Assembly: GCA_035620395.1 (NCBI GenBank)
Contig: DASPGW010000182.1
Span: 1 to 40,791, forward strand
Reading direction: 5' to 3'
DNA from: Desulfuromonadales bacterium
GTDB lineage: Bacteria; Desulfobacterota; Desulfuromonadia; Desulfuromonadales; DASPGW01
Length of the DNA: 40,791 bases
In this document: positions 13,841 to 20,928 of the stretch, in pieces
Layout of the letters: every line of letters starts with the position of its first letter
How positions within the stretch are numbered: the stretch's first letter is position 1
Position numbers and translations under genes: made by a program
The notes under the pieces: generated by a model
The model's database searches: none
What the model saw: the letters and a program-made list of their open reading frames with translations, nothing else
What the model was told of the DNA's origin: nothing

Positions 13841-13870
13841 GAAAAAAGCCTTTTCACAAAGGCTTTTTTC
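13841..13870. terminator. Bidirectional-looking hairpin terminator between dnaN and recF
   Basis: A perfect 13-bp stem (GAAAAAAGCCTTT with its complement) closes on a TCAC loop, with the T-run inside the downstream arm in either direction. It should end dnaA-dnaN transcripts 20 nt after the dnaN stop codon and limit entry into recF-gyrB-gyrA. Confidence 0.8.
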
Positions 13871-13890
13871 ATCACCAATCCGGCATTTTT

Positions 13891-15009
13891 CTACAGTCGC
13901 ATGGGCATGACGACGGCGAGAAAATCATCATCGCCTTTAGAACGAATGAGTCCTGGTGACAGATTATCCTTTATTTGTAGAAGAACCTGATCACCACCCT
14001 GGGCTTGAAGAATATCAATAAGATATCGGGCATTGAAACCGATGGAAATTTCTGCCCCCTCATAGAGAACTTCCATGTCTTCACGAGCATCACCCAAATC
14101 GGGGTTCGAGGAGGATAATTCCATTAAATCTTTTTTTAAAATAATTTTTACCCCACGAGACTTTTCACTTGAAAGTATAGACATGCGACGAAGCGCATGT
14201 AAAAAGGTATCTTGACCTATTTGGACAGTTAAATTATTGCTTTTAGGTATGACTCGATTATAGTCCGGAAATTCGCCGTCAACCAGGCGCATAACGACAA
14301 TGGTCTGATCTTTTTTAATAACAGCATTATTATCCATGAAACCGAGATATATTTCACTATCCCCTTCATCTGCAATTTTTTTAAGTTCGAAAATACCTTT
14401 TCGTGGAAATATTACGCCTTTTTGTAGTTGTTCTATTTGAGTATTATTAATTTCTCTTTGAATAGTAGCAAGGCGATGTCCATCTGTTGCCACCATACGG
14501 AGTAAATTTCGTCCGCTTTCTTCTAATGTTTTAAAATAAATTCCATTTAAATTATATTTGCTTTCGTCAGTTGAAATGGAAAAAAAAGTTTTTTCAATCA
14601 TCTCTTTAAGTAGAGAGCTTTTTATTATAATGAAATTATCTTCTTCAGGTTTAGGAAAATAAGGAAATTCTTCAGCAGACAATCCGACTATGTTAAAAAA
14701 AGCTTTTCCACAACGTATTTCTATCCAGCAATTTTCTTTTGAAATAAATGAAATTTCCTTTTCAGGAAGCTCTTTAATTATTTCATGAATTTTCTTTGCT
14801 GATACAGTTACTTTTCCTGGAGTTTTTACTGCAGCTGGATAAATTGCTTTCATTCCAACTTCCAGGTCTGTGGCTGTTAAATGAATTTCTCCATCACTTG
14901 CCTCTATGAGGACATTGGAAAGAATTGGAATGGTATTCCTTTTTTCTACAATCCCCTGGACGCGACTCAATCCTTTGAGAAAAACCTCCTTTTCAACCGT
15001 AAAATGCAT
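13891..15009 (-). CDS. dnaN: DNA polymerase III beta subunit (sliding clamp)
   Basis: DnaN forms the ring that tethers DNA polymerase III and other enzymes to DNA. The 372-residue product has the three-domain clamp pattern, ending in the typical clamp C-terminus VMPMRL. It starts at ATG 15009 with a textbook AAAGGAGG ribosome site. Its base composition is strikingly unlike its neighbours: the middle of the gene (14521-14640) has about 25 G or C in 120 bases, while gyrB and gyrA are near 60%. The reading frame is intact and the protein looks ordinary, so the gene is functional. It follows dnaA after 251 nt that contain DnaA boxes. Confidence 0.97.
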   Translation of the reverse strand: MHFTVEKEVFLKGLSRVQGIVEKRNTIPILSNVLIEASDGEIHLTATDLEVGMKAIYPAAVKTPGKVTVSAKKIHEIIKELPEKEISFISKENCWIEIRCGKAFFNIVGLSAEEFPYFPKPEEDNFIIIKSSLLKEMIEKTFFSISTDESKYNLNGIYFKTLEESGRNLLRMVATDGHRLATIQREINNTQIEQLQKGVIFPRKGIFELKKIADEGDSEIYLGFMDNNAVIKKDQTIVVMRLVDGEFPDYNRVIPKSNNLTVQIGQDTFLHALRRMSILSSEKSRGVKIILKKDLMELSSSNPDLGDAREDMEVLYEGAEISIGFNARYLIDILQAQGGDQVLLQIKDNLSPGLIRSKGDDDFLAVVMPMRL

Positions 15010-15039
15010 GAGGCCCTCCTTTAACAGGCTACTGTTTCT

Positions 15040-15240
15040 ATTATTTTATAAATTCTTTTAGTCTATAGTAATAATAGCTGTGAATTAGTGGATAAATTTA
15101 AATTTGTCTGTAAAAATAGTTATTTATCCTGTTTATAAACCTGTATGAAAAAACTTGCTTTCACTGGCATGTCTGTTGATAAGGTTTTAATGTTTTTAGT
15201 TTTCCCCAGCATATACCGTTTTATTCACACAGGGGGTGAA
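15040..15240. other. Candidate origin element II: AT-rich DnaA-box region between dnaN and dnaA
   Basis: The dnaA-dnaN gap is very AT-rich. It contains TTATTCACA (15221-15229, fits TTWTNCACA), TTATCCACT as AGTGGATAA on plus (15087-15095), and TTATCAACA as TGTTGATAA on plus (15174-15182), each of the last two one mismatch from consensus. The A/T stretch 15041-15080 could be an unwinding element. Together with the boxes upstream of dnaA this resembles the bipartite origins described in some bacteria. Assignment rests on sequence only. Confidence 0.55.
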
Positions 15241-15260
15241 TCGTTTTATATTGAATTTTT

Positions 15261-16619
15261 TTAGTGAAGAAAACCGTTTTTTATTCCATTAATAATGGAT
15301 CTCAATTGAAAATCCTGGTCCAACTGCTTCTCTATTTTTTTTATGGCATGAATAATAGTTGAATGGTCTTTCCCGCCGAAACGTTCGCCAATCTCTGGAT
15401 ATGAACATGATGTAAGTTGCCGTGCCAAGTACATGGCAATTTGTCGTGGTAAAACAAGGGCTTTAAGGCGCTTGGGTGATTTAAGGTCGGCGACTTTAAT
15501 ATTGAAGTGGTTCGCTACAATTTTCTGGATTTCCTCTACGGTAATTTCCCGGTTTTTTTCTACCAAAATATCTTTGAGAATTTCTCGTGCCATAGACAGA
15601 CTTACCGGTGTGGAAGTCAGGCTGGCATAAGCACCTATACGGATGAGAAAACCTTCCAATTCCCGCACATTACTGCTAACCGAAGTGGCCAGAAACTGGG
15701 TTACCTCTTCTGGCAGTTCAATTCCGTTATGTTCTGCTTTCATCTTCAATATAGCCTGTTTCGTTTCTACGTCTGGCGGTTGGATGTCGGCGATGAGTCC
15801 CCATTCAAAACGTGAACGCAGTCTTTCTTCCAACCCTGGAATTTCCTTTGGAAATTTATCTGAAGTAACAACTATTTGTTTGTGCGATTCATAAAGAGCG
15901 TTGAACGTGTGAAAAAATTCTTCCTGGGTTCGCTCTTTACCTGCAATAAACTGAACATCATCTATTAGAAGGACGTCCATGGAACGAAATTTGTTGCGAA
16001 ATTCATCCATCTTTGCATATCTTAAGGAATTGATGAGCTCATTCATGAATTTTTCCGAGGTGTAGTAGCATACCCGCATCCCGGGATTTTTTTTCATGAT
16101 GGCATTGCCGATGGCATTCACCAAATGCGTTTTTCCAAGTCCAACCCCACCGTAAATAAATAAAGGATTGTAGGTTGTCGCCGGGTTGCTTGCTACGGCC
16201 ATTGCTGCTGCATAGGCGAACTGATTGGATGAACCAGCAACAAATTCATCGAAAACATACTTGCTATTAATGTTTCCCGTTCCGTTCCATTCACGCTGTT
16301 GGTTTTCTCGTGAAATATCAACCGGGGGAATATGACGAGTCGTTTCAATCTCGGAAATATTGGATTCCTTTTCCTGGAGATTGTTCCTGATTTCCAGTTG
16401 AATTCGATAGGCCACAGCGCCAATTCGGGAAACAGTTTCCCGGATCATCGGTATATAGTGGTCCCGTATCCAGTCACGGACGAAGCGGTTGGGAACCTCC
16501 AGCCGTATTACATCCTTTTCAACGCTGACAAAGCGAATAGCCTTGATCCAGGTGGAAAAATGCTGGGGATTCAGGGATTGCTCGAGATGAGCAAGTGTTT
16601 CTTGCCAGAGTCGATTCAT
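15261..16619 (-). CDS. dnaA: Chromosomal replication initiator protein DnaA
   Basis: DnaA binds DnaA boxes at oriC, melts the DNA and loads the helicase. The 452-residue protein has an N-terminal DnaB/DiaA contact domain (1-80), a linker, the AAA+ domain with Walker A GGVGLGKT (157-164) and Walker B LLIDD (217-221), and the C-terminal DNA-binding helix-turn-helix with the family signature ending GKDHSTIIHA (416-425). Length is typical. ATG 16619 begins the canonical short N-terminal domain but lacks a clear ribosome site, which may keep translation low. The upstream promoter contains a DnaA box, implying autoregulation. It is divergent from rpmH, with dnaN downstream. Confidence 0.98.
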   Translation of the reverse strand: MNRLWQETLAHLEQSLNPQHFSTWIKAIRFVSVEKDVIRLEVPNRFVRDWIRDHYIPMIRETVSRIGAVAYRIQLEIRNNLQEKESNISEIETTRHIPPVDISRENQQREWNGTGNINSKYVFDEFVAGSSNQFAYAAAMAVASNPATTYNPLFIYGGVGLGKTHLVNAIGNAIMKKNPGMRVCYYTSEKFMNELINSLRYAKMDEFRNKFRSMDVLLIDDVQFIAGKERTQEEFFHTFNALYESHKQIVVTSDKFPKEIPGLEERLRSRFEWGLIADIQPPDVETKQAILKMKAEHNGIELPEEVTQFLATSVSSNVRELEGFLIRIGAYASLTSTPVSLSMAREILKDILVEKNREITVEEIQKIVANHFNIKVADLKSPKRLKALVLPRQIAMYLARQLTSCSYPEIGERFGGKDHSTIIHAIKKIEKQLDQDFQLRSIINGIKNGFLH

Positions 16620-16675
16620 GAATAGATCAATAGACGGTACCGTCAGGTGTTATTCTTTTGGTTAGGAACGGAGGA

Positions 16676-16704
16676 TAATTAACACTTATCCACAGATTTG
16701 CCAA
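16676..16704 (-). promoter_or_regulatory. dnaA promoter with a DnaA box in its spacer
   Basis: On the minus strand TTGGCA (16704-16699), a 17-nt spacer and TAATTA (16681-16676) form a promoter about 60 nt upstream of dnaA. The spacer holds a perfect DnaA box (16686-16694), so DnaA bound there should block polymerase. Confidence 0.55.
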
Positions 16705-16740
16705 CAGTTGTGGATAATGGTTTTTTCTTATCCAAAAAGG
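16680..16740. other. Candidate origin element I: DnaA boxes between dnaA and rpmH
   Basis: Two perfect DnaA boxes face each other: TTATCCACA at 16686-16694 and its complement TGTGGATAA at 16709-16717. A weaker TTATCCAAA lies at 16728-16736. They lie in the 352-bp gap between the divergent dnaA and rpmH genes, where gene direction also switches from minus to plus, as expected at the start point of two replication forks. The rest of the gap (16741-16880) shows no gene. Confidence 0.65.
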
Positions 16741-16883
16741 CGTGTTTTGCCGTTTTTGACACTCTATCCGAGCGGGTTGATGGACGCTTAAAGCTAACAG
16801 AGCTCCTAACCATTTGCAAGAATTTTCTAGCCTTTGCTTCCCCTGTGTTTGTTGGCTGAATGACCCCTGTTGTTCGTTTCATC

Positions 16884-16913
16884 TTGACAGGAAGGGCTAA
16901 ATGTGTTTAAAGA
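16884..16913 (+). promoter_or_regulatory. Promoter for the rpmH-rnpA operon
   Basis: TTGACA at 16884-16889 is perfect. A weak -10 such as TAAAGA (16908-16913) follows after 18 nt. It lies about 60 nt upstream of rpmH. Confidence 0.5.
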
Positions 16914-16971
16914 TACCCTTTGCCGAAAGTTAAAATAAGCTGGATTAAAAAATAATTAAGGAGTCATTATT

Positions 16972-17124
16972 ATGAGCAAACGCACATACCAGCCGAGCCG
17001 AATTAAGAGAAAACGTACGCATGGTTTCCGTAAACGTATGCAGACCAAAAACGGTCAAATAGTTCTTAAACGGCGCCGTGCTAAAGGCCGCAAGCAACTT
17101 TCGGTTTCCATCCCGACAAAGTAA
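16972..17124 (+). CDS. rpmH: 50S ribosomal protein L34
   Basis: L34 is a small basic protein of the large ribosomal subunit. The 50-residue product ([20 protein letters not shown]...) has the family pattern [13 protein letters not shown] and [10 protein letters not shown]. It has 4-6 more residues than the shortest L34 proteins, ending in SIPTK. AAGGAG lies 8 nt before the ATG. It is the first gene of the rightward block; rnpA starts directly at its stop codon. The order rpmH-rnpA-yidD-yidC next to dnaA is widely conserved. Confidence 0.97.
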   Translation: MSKRTYQPSRIKRKRTHGFRKRMQTKNGQIVLKRRRAKGRKQLSVSIPTK

Positions 17125-17520
17125 TTGGACGTTCTCGTTACTATCAGGGACGGGAAGACCTTTCCGCCCACTTGCCGGCTCCATTGCCGTAAGGAATTCG
17201 ATCATGTCTGGAAAGGTGGGCGCAGATATCACACCGCTCATTTTCTAGTCATTGTTATGCAAAGGCCTTCTGGCCCCACCAGACTTGGGTTGACTGTCAG
17301 CCGTAAGATTGGTGGGGCCGTTGCGCGTAATCGCGTCAAACGAATTCTGAGAGAATTTTTTCGCCTCTCATATGACCTATGGCCTTTTCCGGTTGACCTG
17401 GTAGTTGTCGCCAGGCAGGGGGCAGGAAAACTTTCGTACGCGGAATTAGCAGATGAGTTGGATATTTCGAAGGTCGTTCGTGCGACCCTGAGTCCATCAT
17501 GTTCAAAAAAGCAGCTTTGA
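17125..17520 (+). CDS. rnpA: Ribonuclease P protein component
   Basis: RnpA is the protein partner of the RNase P RNA, which trims the 5' end of tRNA precursors. The signature [12 protein letters not shown] is present, and [20 protein letters not shown] matches the family N-terminal region. Length is about 131 residues if the frame begins at TTG 17125, immediately after the rpmH stop. No ATG or GTG start lies between there and the conserved region and no ribosome site is obvious, so the exact start is uncertain and translation is probably coupled to rpmH. The end overlaps yidD by 22 nt. Confidence 0.93.
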   Translation: MDVLVTIRDGKTFPPTCRLHCRKEFDHVWKGGRRYHTAHFLVIVMQRPSGPTRLGLTVSRKIGGAVARNRVKRILREFFRLSYDLWPFPVDLVVVARQGAGKLSYAELADELDISKVVRATLSPSCSKKQL

Positions 17521-17711
17521 TAACGATTCACTTTTATCAGTACTTCCTCTCTCCCCTTAAAGCACCCTCTTGCCGTTTTTATCCTTCCTGTTCCACCTAT
17601 GCACTCCAGGCTATTGATAAGTATGGGATAGGGAGGGGGTTATTGATGAGCCTCAGGCGAATTGGCCGTTGTCATCCCTGGCACCCGGGTGGCCATGATC
17701 CCATTCACTGA
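17499..17711 (+). CDS. yidD: Membrane protein insertion efficiency factor YidD
   Basis: YidD is a small membrane-associated protein that assists YidC-dependent insertion. The 70-residue product shows the family pattern [27 protein letters not shown] with conserved cysteines, then [23 protein letters not shown]. It overlaps the end of rnpA by 22 nt, an arrangement common in this operon, and yidC follows after 38 nt. The ribosome site is weak, consistent with coupling. Confidence 0.96.
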   Translation: MFKKAALITIHFYQYFLSPLKAPSCRFYPSCSTYALQAIDKYGIGRGLLMSLRRIGRCHPWHPGGHDPIH

Positions 17712-17749
17712 GGGCAGTTACAAGATTGCATTCAAACAGGAGTTTTTCG

Positions 17750-19357
17750 GTGGAAAATAAAAATGTCGTAGTAGCTCTCATTCTCATGCTGGCTGTTTGG
17801 TTAGGATATTCCTTTCTTTTTCCTCCTCAGCAGCCCGCGCCTACATCTCCTCCTTCCTCGGCGCAAACCGAACCGGCACCGGTCTTGCCAGCACCATCGA
17901 TCAATATTGCGACGGGTGTAAATCAGGAGTCGTTTTCGGTTGCATCGACGGAACAGGCTGAGGCCCGCGACCTGATCATTGAGACTGAAAAGTACAGGGC
18001 AGTTTTTTCTTCCGTCGGCGCACGGCTCAAGGTATTTGAACTCAAGGAATACAGGGTTTCCCCCAAGCCTGATTCTCCTCTCGTTTCGATTGTCACATCC
18101 AGTCAGGACCGCTTCGCAACCTTGCGCACCACCGGAAGTGAGGGTTTCGCTCTTTCTGCTGATGCCCGTTATACCGTTTCAGTTGCCGAGGGTACTCTAC
18201 ATCTTGCGGCTGGTGAATCTCGTCAGGTGGTGTTCCGCTCCGTTTCTCCTGGCGGGTTGCAGATCGAAAAAATCTTTACATTCCGGGGTGATCAGTACGA
18301 TTTCGACTATCGTCTGCAGGTGACCAACGCCAGCAGTCTACCCGTCTCCGGCAACCTGAGCCTGTCTCTGGTGCATCAATGGGACGATTCCCAGGAAGGT
18401 GGTCAGCTTGAGTTTGTCGGTCCGGCAACACTGGCGGCCGATAAGCTGCACACCGATCAGGTCGACGATCTGGTCAAAGAGCCCCGCTCCTACGGGCAGG
18501 ACGTCGTCTGGAGTGCTTTCGAGGATAAGTACTTCCTGAAAGCTGCCATTCCTTTGGAAGGGGCGGTTCAAAAGGTACTGGTGCAGAAAGATGCCGATAT
18601 TGTCGAGAACGTTTTCGTCGCCCCAACTCGCACCCTGCACACCGGTGAAACCTTTTCGCTTGACTATCTTCTCTATTTTGGGCCCAAGGATCTTGATATC
18701 CTCAAGGTTGTCGATCATCAACTGGCTCGAGCTGTCGATTTTGGTTTTTTCGCTCCTATTGCCAGGCCGCTATTATACGTACTTAAATTTTTCTATTCCT
18801 TCATCGGCAACTATGGTGTTGCCATTATTTTACTGACAGCGATCATCAAGGCACTCTTCTGGCCGCTGACCCAGAAAAGCTACAGCTCGATGAAGGCGAT
18901 GCAGAAGCTGCAGCCGGAGATGCTGCGGATCAAGGAGAAATACAAGAATGATCGCGAACGGCTGAATCGTGAGACCATGGAGCTTTACAAGACGAATCGG
19001 GTTAACCCTTTGGGGGGCTGTCTCCCGATGCTGGTGCAGATTCCCGTATTTTTCGCTTTATATAAAGTTCTTCTGGATGCTATTGAGTTACGGCACGCCC
19101 CTTTTGCGCTCTGGCTCACCGATCTGTCTGCCAAGGATCCCTATTACATTACTCCGATCGTCATGGGCGCCACCATGTTCATCCAGCAGAAGATGACCCC
19201 CACGAACATGGATCCAATGCAAGCAAAGATGTTCATGATCATGCCGATCGTCTTTACTTTTCTCTTTTTGAATTTTCCTTCCGGTCTGGTCATCTACTGG
19301 TTGGTCAACAACGTGCTAACCATTGTCCAGCAATTTTTCATCAATCGGAAAGCCTGA
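17750..19357 (+). CDS. yidC: Membrane protein insertase YidC
   Basis: YidC inserts and folds inner-membrane proteins, alone or with SecYEG; the F0 subunit c of ATP synthase is a classic client. The 535-residue protein has an N-terminal membrane segment, a large periplasmic beta domain (about residues 55-330) and the conserved C-terminal insertase core with GNYGVAIILLTAIIKALFWPLT and NPLGGCLPMLVQIPVFFALY. This is the long Gram-negative form. The start is GTG 17750, chosen for AGGAG 7 nt upstream; a TTG at 17726 has no ribosome site. The jag gene, often found next, is absent: 96 nt without a gene lead directly to mnmE. Confidence 0.97.
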   Translation: MENKNVVVALILMLAVWLGYSFLFPPQQPAPTSPPSSAQTEPAPVLPAPSINIATGVNQESFSVASTEQAEARDLIIETEKYRAVFSSVGARLKVFELKEYRVSPKPDSPLVSIVTSSQDRFATLRTTGSEGFALSADARYTVSVAEGTLHLAAGESRQVVFRSVSPGGLQIEKIFTFRGDQYDFDYRLQVTNASSLPVSGNLSLSLVHQWDDSQEGGQLEFVGPATLAADKLHTDQVDDLVKEPRSYGQDVVWSAFEDKYFLKAAIPLEGAVQKVLVQKDADIVENVFVAPTRTLHTGETFSLDYLLYFGPKDLDILKVVDHQLARAVDFGFFAPIARPLLYVLKFFYSFIGNYGVAIILLTAIIKALFWPLTQKSYSSMKAMQKLQPEMLRIKEKYKNDRERLNRETMELYKTNRVNPLGGCLPMLVQIPVFFALYKVLLDAIELRHAPFALWLTDLSAKDPYYITPIVMGATMFIQQKMTPTNMDPMQAKMFMIMPIVFTFLFLNFPSGLVIYWLVNNVLTIVQQFFINRKA

Positions 19358-19453
19358 TCGCAAAAGCACCGCTTCGGCCCTTTGTTGCGCAAAACGACAA
19401 TTTGCGGCGAGTCAGGTGCACGAACACCGCACAAACACTAACTTTTATCCAGC

Positions 19454-20830
19454 ATGATTGCCGATTGCCACCAGACCATTATTGCCCCGGCCACCCCTCC
19501 CGGCGAGGGAGGGGTGGGTATCATACGCCTTTCCGGAAGGCTGGCCGAACCCGCCCTCCTTCGCTTTTTTCATCCTTCAAGACGGCCCTCTACCCTTGCT
19601 TCGCATCGCCTGTATCACGGCCATGTCTGTAGCCTTGCGGGTGAATTGATCGATGAGGTGCTGGCGGTGGTCATGCGCGCACCCCACTCGTTCACTCGAG
19701 AGGATGTGGCAGAGATCCATTGCCACGGTGGACCCGTCGTAACGAAGCGCGTTCTCGACCTCTTTCTGGGAAACGGCGATGTGCGGCTAGCCCGACCCGG
19801 TGAATTCACCCTGCGAGCCTTTCTTAATGGTCGCCTCGATTTGACTCAGGCGGAAGCCGTCATCGATGTTATTCGTTCCCGTTCGGAGGCTGCCTGTAGC
19901 GTAGCGATGCGCCAACTGGACGGGCGTCTGTCTCATGCAATTCACCAGTTTCGCAGCGAGTTGGCCGATTTGCTCGCCTTCCTTGAAGCCCACATTGACT
20001 TCCCCGAAGAGGACATAGATCTGCCCGGCCAGAGACGTCTGGTGGCAGATGGTCGCGACGTGCTGAACCGGATGGATCTTCTGCTGGCCACCTTCGATGA
20101 GGGGCGGGCCCTGCGGGAGGGCCTTTCGGTGCTGATCCTTGGACGTCCGAATGTCGGGAAAAGTTCTTTGTTGAATGCCCTTCTCGGCGAGGCGCGTGCG
20201 ATCGTTACCGATGTCCCTGGCACCACTCGCGACACGATCGAGGAGTCACTGTCGCTCGGTGGACTTCCCTTGCGGTTGATCGATACGGCAGGCATTCGTG
20301 ACACGGTTGATCCGGTTGAAGCTGAAGGGGTTCGGCGGGCACAGAGCAAGGTCGCCTCGGCCGACCTGATCCTGCTGGTTGTCGATGGCAGCGAGAACAT
20401 CCGGGACGAGGATCTTTTGGCACTAAAGGCGTGCAAGGGATCCCGTCTTATTCTGGTCGTCAGCAAGCGGGATCTGCCTGCGGTTCCACTGCCCGAGCCG
20501 TTCGCTTCGCTCCCTTCAGTTCGGCTGTCAGCACGTACGGGAGAGGGCCTGTCGGAGTTGACTCAGCGCATCATCGCTTTGTTTTCCACCACCACTTCTC
20601 GCGAGGGGCAGGAGTCCGTTCTGCTCTCCGACCGTCGGCATCGAGATGCGCTGTTGCGAGCTCGGCGAGCGCTTGGCCATTTTTGTTCCGAAGCCCAAGC
20701 CACCACTTCTCTCGAGTTTCTGGCGATCGACCTGCATGAGGCATTGCAGGCTTTGGGGGAGATTACCGGCGAAACCACCCCCGACGACATACTCGACCGG
20801 ATATTCTCTCGTTTCTGTATAGGCAAGTGA
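19454..20830 (+). CDS. mnmE: tRNA modification GTPase MnmE
   Basis: MnmE works with MnmG to add a carboxymethylaminomethyl group at U34 in the wobble position of certain tRNAs. The 458-residue protein has the N-terminal folate-binding domain (IIAPATPPGEGGVGIIRLSG), the inserted G domain with GRPNVGKS (230-237), DVPGTTRDT (from Asp253) and DTAG (277-280), and the C-terminal CIGK whose Cys is conserved for function. Length is normal. ATG 19454 lacks a clear ribosome site. Its partner mnmG follows after 98 nt, which contain a parS site. Confidence 0.97.
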   Translation: MIADCHQTIIAPATPPGEGGVGIIRLSGRLAEPALLRFFHPSRRPSTLASHRLYHGHVCSLAGELIDEVLAVVMRAPHSFTREDVAEIHCHGGPVVTKRVLDLFLGNGDVRLARPGEFTLRAFLNGRLDLTQAEAVIDVIRSRSEAACSVAMRQLDGRLSHAIHQFRSELADLLAFLEAHIDFPEEDIDLPGQRRLVADGRDVLNRMDLLLATFDEGRALREGLSVLILGRPNVGKSSLLNALLGEARAIVTDVPGTTRDTIEESLSLGGLPLRLIDTAGIRDTVDPVEAEGVRRAQSKVASADLILLVVDGSENIRDEDLLALKACKGSRLILVVSKRDLPAVPLPEPFASLPSVRLSARTGEGLSELTQRIIALFSTTTSREGQESVLLSDRRHRDALLRARRALGHFCSEAQATTSLEFLAIDLHEALQALGEITGETTPDDILDRIFSRFCIGK

Positions 20831-20834
20831 GGGC

Positions 20835-20850
20835 TGTTTCACGTGAAACA
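20835..20850. promoter_or_regulatory. parS: parS centromere site, perfect match
   Basis: TGTTTCACGTGAAACA is a perfect 16-bp palindrome and equals the parS consensus bound by ParB in many bacteria. It lies 5 nt after the mnmE stop codon, 4 kb from the candidate origin and 3.5 kb before parB. ParB should load here and, with ParA, move the origin regions apart. Confidence 0.95.
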
Positions 20851-20928
20851 AATCGTCAATGTTCTGATTTTGTTGGTATTTGGACGTTTTGAGCGGTTTG
20901 GCCGTGGCAGATTGCCAGGCGTGGAGAG

